DNA of 64,000 nucleotides, from NCBI RefSeq assembly GCF_015354575.1, contig NZ_JACAFQ010000013.1, positions 52,808-116,807 of the forward strand, read 5' to 3'. The translations under genes were made by a program, and so were the position numbers. Shown piece after piece: positions 58,390 through 64,000 of the stretch; positions within the stretch are counted from its first letter, which is position 1, and each line of letters opens with the position of its first letter. Under the pieces are notes generated by a model that had not been told where the DNA came from, made no database searches, and saw only the letters and a list, made by a program, of their open reading frames with translations. The stretch is from Pseudomonas sp. UFMG81 (lineage in GTDB: Bacteria > Pseudomonadota > Gammaproteobacteria > Pseudomonadales > Pseudomonadaceae).

Positions 58390-59343
58390 ATGGCCAAGAT
58401 CCTCACCCTCACCCTCAACCCGGCGCTGGACATCACCGTCAGCCTCGACCGCCTGCGCCCAGGCCTGGTCAACCGCGCCCATGCCCAGCACAGCCATGCC
58501 GCCGGCAAGGGCCTGAACGTCGCCCAGGTGCTGGCCGACCTGGGGCACAGCGTCACCGTGGGTGGCTTTCTCGGCCAGGACAACCTGCAACCGTTCGAGG
58601 CGCTGATCGCCCAGCGCGGTTTTGCCGACTGCTTCGTCCGCGTGCCGGGCGAGACCCGCAGCAACATCAAGCTGGTCGAAGCCGATGGCCGCGTCACCGA
58701 TATCAATGGGCAAGGGCCAGAGGTGGACGAGGCGGCCAGGAACGACCTGCTGCACCGCCTGGCGCGGATCGCCCCCGGGCACGACGCAGTGGTGGTGGCC
58801 GGCAGCTTGCCGCGCGGTATCAGCGCGCAGTGGTTGCGTGAACTGCTGCAGATGCTCAAGGCACAAGGTTTGAAAGTGGCCCTGGACAGCAGTGGCGAAG
58901 CCCTGCGCGCCGGCTTGCAGGCCGCGCCCTGGCTGGTCAAGCCCAACACCGACGAGCTCGGTGAGGTGCTGGGCCTGCCGGTGCAGGATCTGGCGCAACA
59001 ACGCGCCGCCGCCGGCCAGTTGCTGGCCAGTGGCGTCGAGCATGTGGTGGTGTCCCAGGGCGAGCACGGCGTGGCCTGGTTCGCCGCCGGCCTGGCGCTG
59101 CACGCCCGGCCACCGCAGGTGCCTATCGCCAGTACCGTCGGCGCTGGCGACTCGCTGGTCGCCGGCATGGTCCACGGCCTGCTGCAAGGCGAAGCCGCGC
59201 AAGACACCCTGCGCCGCGCCACCGCGATTGCCGCCCAGGCGGTGACCCAGGTGGGGTTCGGCATTCACGACCGCAATCAGCTGGCTCAGCTGGCGGCCGG
59301 CGTGCAACTGACCGCACAACAACAAGAACAAGAGGGCTGCTGA
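58390..59343 (+). CDS. fruK: 1-phosphofructokinase
   Basis: 317 residues, PfkB-type ribokinase fold. Phosphorylates fructose-1-phosphate to fructose-1,6-bisphosphate with ATP. Family motifs: TLTLNPALDITVSLDRLRPGL, GKGLNVAQVLADLGHSVTV, VVVAGSLPRGI, and the catalytic STVGAGDSLVAGMVHGL. Starts one base after fruB and overlaps fruA by one base (TGATG). It makes and removes the Cra effector, so it fixes the induction level. Confidence 0.96.
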   Translation: MAKILTLTLNPALDITVSLDRLRPGLVNRAHAQHSHAAGKGLNVAQVLADLGHSVTVGGFLGQDNLQPFEALIAQRGFADCFVRVPGETRSNIKLVEADGRVTDINGQGPEVDEAARNDLLHRLARIAPGHDAVVVAGSLPRGISAQWLRELLQMLKAQGLKVALDSSGEALRAGLQAAPWLVKPNTDELGEVLGLPVQDLAQQRAAAGQLLASGVEHVVVSQGEHGVAWFAAGLALHARPPQVPIASTVGAGDSLVAGMVHGLLQGEAAQDTLRRATAIAAQAVTQVGFGIHDRNQLAQLAAGVQLTAQQQEQEGC

Positions 59344-61064
59344 TGAACATTGCCATTGTCACCGCCTGCCCCAACGGCCAGGTCTCCAGCGTGCTCAGCG
59401 CCCGCCTGTTGGCGGCTGCCGCCCAGCGCCGCGGCTGGAGCACCAGCGTCGAGGTACAGGACGCCGAACACCCCGAACGCCGCCTGACCCCGGTGCAGAT
59501 CGTCGAGGCCGACTGGGTGCTGGTGGTCAGCACCGGCCCGGTCGACCTGGCGCGCTTCGCTGGCAAGCGCGTGTATCAAAGCACCCCTGCCCAGGCCTTG
59601 GCCGACCGCGAAGGTTTTCTCGACGAAGCGGCGGCCAGCGCTGCGCTGCTGGAGACTGCACCGGCAACCGTGGGTTCGATGCCCAGGATCGTGGCGGTGA
59701 CCGCCTGCCCGACCGGCGTGGCGCACACCTTCATGGCCGCCGAAGCGTTGCAGCAAGCGGCCCAGGCCATGGGCTACCGCCTCAGCGTCGAGACCCAGGG
59801 TTCGGTGGGGGCACGCAACCCACTGCCCGCCGAGGCCATCGCCGAGGCTGACGTGGTGTTGCTGGCCGCCGACATCGAAGTGCCCACCGCGCGCTTTGCC
59901 GGCAAACGCATCTACCGTTGCGGCACCGGTATCGCCCTCAAGCAGGCCCGCGCCACCCTGGACAAGGCGTTGGCCGAAGGCAAGCTGGAGAGCGACGCCG
60001 ATACCGCCAACACCGCGCCGAAAACCGAGAAGACCGGCGTATACAAGCACCTGCTGACCGGCGTGTCGTTCATGCTGCCGATGGTGGTGGCCGGCGGCCT
60101 GCTGATCGCCCTGTCGTTCGTGTTCGGCATCGAGGCCTACAAAGAGGCCGGTACGCTGCCGGCGGCGCTGATGCAGATCGGCGGCGAAGCGGCGTTCAAG
60201 CTGATGGTGCCGCTGCTGGCCGGCTACATCGCCTGGTCCATCGCCGACCGCCCGGGCCTGGCCCCAGGGATGATCGGCGGCCTGCTGGCCGGCACCCTCG
60301 GCGCAGGTTTCATCGGTGGCATCGTCGCCGGTTTTCTCGCCGGTTACAGCGCCAAGGCCATCGCCCGCTGGGTGAACTTGCCCACCAGCCTCGAAGCGCT
60401 CAAGCCGATCCTGATCATCCCGCTGCTGGCCAGCCTGTTCACCGGGCTGGTGATGATCTACGTGGTCGGCCAGCCGGTGGCGGCGATGCTGGCAGGGCTT
60501 ACGCAGTTCCTCGACAGCATGGGCACCACCAACGCCATCCTGCTTGGGCTGTTGCTCGGCGGCATGATGTGCGTCGACCTCGGCGGGCCGATCAACAAGG
60601 CCGCCTATGCGTTTTCGGTGGGGCTGCTGGCGTCATCCAGCTACGCGCCGATGGCCGCGACCATGGCGGCCGGCATGGTGCCGCCGATCGGTCTGGGCAT
60701 CGCCACCTTCATCGCCCGGCGCAAGTTCGCCCAAAGCGAGCGCGAGGCTGGCAAGGCGGCGCTGGCGCTGGGGTTGTGCTTCATCTCCGAAGGGGCGATT
60801 CCGTTCGCTGCCAAGGACCCGTTGCGGGTGATCCCGGCGAGCATTGCCGGTGGTGCGTTGACCGGTGCGTTGTCGATGTACTTCGGCTGCAAGCTGATGG
60901 CGCCCCATGGCGGGCTGTTCGTGCTGTTGATCCCCAATGCGATCAACCATGCGCTGCTGTACCTGCTGGCGATTCTCGCCGGCAGCCTGCTGACGGCTGT
61001 GGTGTATGCCGTGATCAAGAAGGGCGAGCAGGTGGAGTTGGTGGTGGCGCCGGCCAAGGGCTGA
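59343..61064 (+). CDS. fruA: Fructose PTS EIIB'BC permease
   Basis: 573 residues. Two EIIB-type domains: the first has Cys9 (VTACPNGQ), the second the phosphoryl Cys122 (VTACPTGVAHT), and both look intact. The second keeps the full family motif and is probably the functional one. The C-terminal EIIC has about 8-10 membrane helices, with GGPINKAAYAF and GAIPFAAKDP. It imports fructose as fructose-1-phosphate. Third gene of the operon. Confidence 0.95.
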   Translation: MNIAIVTACPNGQVSSVLSARLLAAAAQRRGWSTSVEVQDAEHPERRLTPVQIVEADWVLVVSTGPVDLARFAGKRVYQSTPAQALADREGFLDEAAASAALLETAPATVGSMPRIVAVTACPTGVAHTFMAAEALQQAAQAMGYRLSVETQGSVGARNPLPAEAIAEADVVLLAADIEVPTARFAGKRIYRCGTGIALKQARATLDKALAEGKLESDADTANTAPKTEKTGVYKHLLTGVSFMLPMVVAGGLLIALSFVFGIEAYKEAGTLPAALMQIGGEAAFKLMVPLLAGYIAWSIADRPGLAPGMIGGLLAGTLGAGFIGGIVAGFLAGYSAKAIARWVNLPTSLEALKPILIIPLLASLFTGLVMIYVVGQPVAAMLAGLTQFLDSMGTTNAILLGLLLGGMMCVDLGGPINKAAYAFSVGLLASSSYAPMAATMAAGMVPPIGLGIATFIARRKFAQSEREAGKAALALGLCFISEGAIPFAAKDPLRVIPASIAGGALTGALSMYFGCKLMAPHGGLFVLLIPNAINHALLYLLAILAGSLLTAVVYAVIKKGEQVELVVAPAKG

Positions 61065-61084
61065 CCTTGGTCTTGCGCGGTCGC

Positions 61085-61214
61085 TGTAGGAGCGGCCTTG
61101 CCGGGGCGCCGGACCGGCCGGAAAGGGCTGCGCAGCAGCCCCCAGATTCCTGTGTTTTGCACATATTGCTGGGGCTGCTGCGCAGCCCTTTCGCGACACA
61201 AGGCCGCTCCTACA
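61085..61214. repeat. Large inverted repeat, GGCCTTGTGTCGCG family, copy 2
   Basis: Left TGTAGGAGCGGCCTTG, and right CAAGGCCGCTCCTACA; inner AAGGGCTGCGCAGCAGCCCC against GGGGCTGCTGCGCAGCCCTT. Right arm nearly matches copy 1 at 39121-39235. The left arm carries an extra CCGGACCGGCCGG insert. Confidence 0.8.
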
Positions 61215-61222
61215 GGGGGGCA

Positions 61223-61444
61223 TCACCCCCGCGCCTTGCCCCGCAACGGCTTCAACAAATCCCCCAGCCCGTTATGGTCGATCTCATGCATCAACGCCAG
61301 CAGCCCACCCAGCTCGCCCGGCGGGAAGCCTTTGCGCGCGAACCACGCCAGGTAGTCGCCCGGCAGGTCGGCGATGACCCGCCCCTGGTACTTGCCAAAG
61401 GGCATGGTGCGGGTGACCAGCAGTTGCAGGGATTCAGGCTTCAT
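61223..61444 (-). CDS. DUF3820 small protein
   Basis: 73 residues. MPFGKYQGRVIADLPGDYLAWF is the DUF3820 signature, then GLLALMHEIDHNGLGDLLKPLRG. Relatives are small proteins of unknown role (sometimes fused to exonuclease-type domains). The ATG at 61444 (MKPESLQLLVTRTMP) has AGGT about 9 bases upstream. It converges with fruA across the inverted repeat. Confidence 0.85.
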   Translation of the reverse strand: MKPESLQLLVTRTMPFGKYQGRVIADLPGDYLAWFARKGFPPGELGGLLALMHEIDHNGLGDLLKPLRGKARG

Positions 61445-61646
61445 CAGTGCGGACCTTGGGCAAGTGATGCGCGGACCATACTGCAAACTGCACGACGACC
61501 CAAGCGGCGATCATGCAGAACGCCGCGTCGAGGATGGATTGCGTTTACTCTAAGTAATTGAAATTAAACACTTATTTTTCAAGCTCCTGGCTGGCATGAA
61601 GCCTGCTCCGTTACAGGTGACTTCCACCTGCCAAGGAGCAGCTGCC

Positions 61647-62123
61647 ATGAGCAACCCCAACAAAGACGTGATCGATGTGCTCAACGACCTCATCGAGTAC
61701 AGCAAGGACGGCGAGAAAGGCTTCAAGACTTCCGCCGAGGATGTGAAGAACCCCGAGCTCAAGGCCTTCTTCGTGCAACGTGCCGGCGAGTGCGCCAGTG
61801 CTGCCGCCGAGCTGCAAAGCGAAGTGCGCCGCTTGGGTGGCGACCCGGAAACCAGCACCAGCATCAGCGGCGACCTGCACCGTGGCTGGGTGAACCTCAA
61901 GTCGATGGTCACCGGCAAGGACGAAGAAGCGGTGCTCAATGAAGTGGAACGCGGCGAGGACCACGCGCTGAAGGCCTACAAGGATGGCCGTGAGAAGCTG
62001 GTCAAGCTGGGCCGTAGCGTCAGCGACCCGACCTACACGCTGGTAGAGAAGCAGTTGCAGGGCGTACAGCGTAACCATGACCAGGTGAAAGCGCTGCGCA
62101 ACGCCGCCCGCGCCCGGTCGTGA
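61647..62123 (+). CDS. DUF2383 (PA2169-family) four-helix-bundle protein
   Basis: 158 residues, no signal. Pattern of helical bundle: DVIDVLNDLIEYSKDGEKGFKTSAEDV, ELKAFFVQRAGECASAAAELQSEVRRLGGDP and EAVLNEVERGEDHALKAYKDG, which contains the ferritin-like E..H..E residues. The ATG at 61647 has AAGGAG 8 bases upstream. Upstream DNA (61540-61600) is A/T-rich, suggesting a stress promoter. Role unknown, usually stress-linked. Confidence 0.87.
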   Translation: MSNPNKDVIDVLNDLIEYSKDGEKGFKTSAEDVKNPELKAFFVQRAGECASAAAELQSEVRRLGGDPETSTSISGDLHRGWVNLKSMVTGKDEEAVLNEVERGEDHALKAYKDGREKLVKLGRSVSDPTYTLVEKQLQGVQRNHDQVKALRNAARARS

Positions 62124-62124
62124 A

Positions 62125-62186
62125 CCCTTCGCCGGCAAGGCCGGCTCCTACGAGGCGTGTAGGAGCCGGCCTTGCCGGCGAATGGG
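62125..62186. repeat. REP pair (CCCTTCGCCGGCAAGGCCGGCTCCTAC type)
   Basis: Left CCCTTCGCCGGCAAGGCCGG and right CCGGCCTTGCCGGCGAATGGG. Convergent gene ends again. Confidence 0.9.
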
Positions 62187-62194
62187 CCGCACAG

Positions 62195-63700
62195 TCACTC
62201 AGGCTTGGGCCCCTCGACCCGATTACGGCCATTGGCCTTGGCCCGGTACAAGGCTTCATCCGCTCCGCCCAGCAGCCCGGCCAGGTCCTGTTGGCTGCCG
62301 GGCACATGCAGGCCGATCCCCACACTGACCGTCACCGCCCGCTCATCTTCACCGAACGGCGGCATCGCTTCGACACTGGCGCGTATCCGCTCGGCCAGCA
62401 GCAAGGCACCGGCCAGCTCGGTCTCCGGCAGCACCACCTGGAACTCCTCACCGCCATATCGCGCCGCCAGGTCCGCAGGCCGGCGGATGCAACGCTCGAT
62501 GGTGTTGGCCACCTCACGCAGCACATGGTCGCCGCCGGCATGGCCATGGCGCTGGTTGAACGCCTTGAAGTGATCCACGTCGACCATCAGCACCGCCAGC
62601 GGTTGGCGGTTGCGTTGCGCGCGCGCCCACTCCTGGCGCAGCACCTGGTCCAGGCGGCGACGGTTGGCCAGCCCGGTGAGGCTGTCCGTGGCCGCCAGGG
62701 TGGCCAGTACCTGCTCGGCGTCATGGCGGCGGCGCAATTCGCGGCCCAGCAGCAGGGTCAGCCAGAGAATGCCGATGCACAGCACCCCAGTGGCGACACT
62801 GACCAGGATCGCCGTGCGCCGCCAGGACTGGAACACCTCATCGCTGGAATGCACCACCAGCACGATCAGTGGCAGGTCGGCGACCCGGGCGAAGGTGTAG
62901 ATGCGTTGAGTCTCGCGCGTGCTCGAACGGGCGGTGAAGCTGCCGCTGCGCTCGCCGAGGATGCGCTTGAAGTTGGGGCGCTCGGCAAAGCTGGTGCCGA
63001 TCAGCGGGTCATGCGGCCGGGTGGGCTGGCGCGCCAGCAACTGGCCGTCGGTGTTGATCAGGTTGATGCTGCTGTCCGTGCCGATGTCCAGGCGTTCGAA
63101 CAGCTGGTTGAAGTACGCCAGGCGCAGGGCGCCCGCAGCCAGGCCCTGGAACTCGCCCTCGCGGCCGGAAATGCGTCGGCTGAAACTGATGCACCAGTCC
63201 AGGTTGCCCAGGCGGGCCTTGAACGGCGGGCTGATCAACAGGCCCAGGCCGGGGTGGTCGCGGTGAGCCTGGAACGGCGCGGTGTCAGCGAAATTGGCCT
63301 GGCGCGGCACCACGCTGGTGGAGTCGCCGACCACATCGCCCTTGGCGTCGAGCCAGAGGATGTCGCCGCGCACCGGTGCCGAGATGGCCTGGTTGAACAG
63401 GATCTGCTGGCGCAGGTTGGGCTGCACGTTGAGCAATTCGGGGTGGTGCACGGCCCAGATCAGGCCTTTGAGCGACTGGTCGTAGAGTTCGACGTTGCGC
63501 AGGATGTCGCTTTCGATCAGTTGGACGATGTTGCTCGACGAGCGGATGGCCGACTGCTCGACGCTGTCGCGCTCGCGCCCCAGCAGGTAGCTGACGATGG
63601 CCACGATGGCGAGCACGGCGAGGCAACTGCCCAGGTTGAGGATCAGTTCGGGGTGTGACTTGTACAGGGCGGATCGTGGTGATCGGGTGGGCAACGTCAT
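62195..63700 (-). CDS. Diguanylate cyclase with periplasmic sensor
   Basis: 501 residues. Membrane helix about 20-40, periplasmic sensor about 45-290 (dCache-like size), second helix (AILVSVATGVLCIGILWLTLLLG), and a GGDEF domain with active site ARYGGEEFQVV. RxxD, the product-inhibition I-site, is present five residues before it (RPAD). So it makes cyclic di-GMP and is feedback controlled. The start is uncertain: ATG at 63700 chosen (MTLPTRSPRSALY), others at 63730 and 63787. The latter overlaps a palindrome, so it is unlikely. Confidence 0.9.
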   Translation of the reverse strand: MTLPTRSPRSALYKSHPELILNLGSCLAVLAIVAIVSYLLGRERDSVEQSAIRSSSNIVQLIESDILRNVELYDQSLKGLIWAVHHPELLNVQPNLRQQILFNQAISAPVRGDILWLDAKGDVVGDSTSVVPRQANFADTAPFQAHRDHPGLGLLISPPFKARLGNLDWCISFSRRISGREGEFQGLAAGALRLAYFNQLFERLDIGTDSSINLINTDGQLLARQPTRPHDPLIGTSFAERPNFKRILGERSGSFTARSSTRETQRIYTFARVADLPLIVLVVHSSDEVFQSWRRTAILVSVATGVLCIGILWLTLLLGRELRRRHDAEQVLATLAATDSLTGLANRRRLDQVLRQEWARAQRNRQPLAVLMVDVDHFKAFNQRHGHAGGDHVLREVANTIERCIRRPADLAARYGGEEFQVVLPETELAGALLLAERIRASVEAMPPFGEDERAVTVSVGIGLHVPGSQQDLAGLLGGADEALYRAKANGRNRVEGPKPE

Positions 63701-63778
63701 GCTCGCAACTGCATAAGCCCCGGGATCCATGGGGAGTGGGCCGGAAAGCGGCGGCGATATTCTAGGGAAGTGTGGATT

Positions 63779-63809
63779 GTCGGACAAGATTTGTAGTGAT
63801 TTGTCCGAC
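63779..63809. promoter_or_regulatory. Perfect 9-base inverted repeat, probable operator
   Basis: GTCGGACAA (63779-63787) and TTGTCCGAC (63801-63809) with a 13-base spacer; the half-sites are 22 bases apart centre to centre, two helical turns. The form resembles operators of GntR-type regulators, but I cannot name one. It lies 79 bases before the diguanylate cyclase start and may also control a gene beyond the right edge. Confidence 0.5.
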
Positions 63810-64000
63810 GGAAATGATTCAGTGCGCTTCCGGGTGCCTGGCGGTGGCCCTTACCCGATATCCCGACAGGCACCCACAGGCCACCGCGTGATTCTGATTA
63901 ACCAAGGGCAGCGGTGTGGCGCCCATGCGCCTGTCTTGGAATCGCATGTAGGCCACCAGGTGCATGCCGACAGGTTTGCAGCGCCCTCAAGATCGAGCGC
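63810..64000. other. Right edge; no supported gene
   Basis: Several frames are open to the edge only because of high G+C, and none shows a recognised family. A minus-strand frame open from the edge ends with TGA at 63819-63821. Nothing else can be said. Confidence 0.4.

Noticed and set aside
55395..59264. Long minus-strand open frame opposite fruB-fruK
   Set aside because: Shadow of two well-supported plus-strand genes; composition rich in His, Gln and Gly as seen in antisense of high-GC genes, and no family match.
63819..64000. Open minus-strand frame at the right edge
   Set aside because: Only 182 bases, no recognised family, and other frames are also open in this high-GC DNA.

Overview
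The window is a stretch of Pseudomonas chromosome. Base composition, REP-type repeats, gene families and gene order all point to the Pseudomonas putida group. From memory, the order hemH, uraA, upp, hpt, mqo, rsmC, hprA, alkK-like ligase, pta, slyD, trxB, nadC, ampDE, fruR and fruBKA follows P. putida KT2440 at about PP_0742 to PP_0797; I could not check this by alignment. I see no tRNA, rRNA, CRISPR array, intact insertion sequence or prophage.

Layout. Positions 1-18.7 kb are core genes. A flavoprotein of a probable light-response cluster runs off the left edge, with a sequence matching the PplR/LitR operator consensus upstream. Then come hemH, uracil and purine salvage (upp-uraA, hpt), mqo, small conserved proteins, an acyltransferase, a SRAP-family protein, a Cache-type chemoreceptor, an M48 lipoprotein, a Mn-exporter-like gene under a yybP-ykoY riboswitch, rsmC and hprA. 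From 18.9 to 29.6 kb is a probable fatty-acid-related block: an AlkK-like acyl-CoA ligase, a DUF1302/DUF1329 envelope pair, a MalT/AlkS-type regulator, and a TPR response regulator overlapping a small histidine kinase. A MazE-like antitoxin tail with no toxin lies at 29.8 kb.

From 30 to 46.4 kb are a metallo-hydrolase, an OmpA-like lipoprotein, pta, slyD, gpx, an old yellow enzyme, a GT4 glycosyltransferase with a PHO-box-like triple repeat, a PAS chemoreceptor, cysZ, a 151-base hairpin element, trxB, nadC, a DUF1631 protein and ampDE. From 46.6 to 55.2 kb are a chemoreceptor, a 1546-residue protein resembling the DUF6543 (dermonecrotic toxin-like) family, tatD and fruR. From 55.4 to 61.1 kb is the fructose phosphotransferase operon fruBKA with a Cra operator. 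The right end holds a DUF3820 protein, a stress-type helical bundle protein, a diguanylate cyclase and a perfect inverted repeat.

The best leads are the DUF6543-like giant gene, which may be read through from fruR-tatD; the hairpin element before trxB; the PHO-box-like triple repeat before the glycosyltransferase; the light-response operator; a SRAP protein that appears to lack the family histidine; and the MazE remnant. Most other genes are ordinary housekeeping genes.
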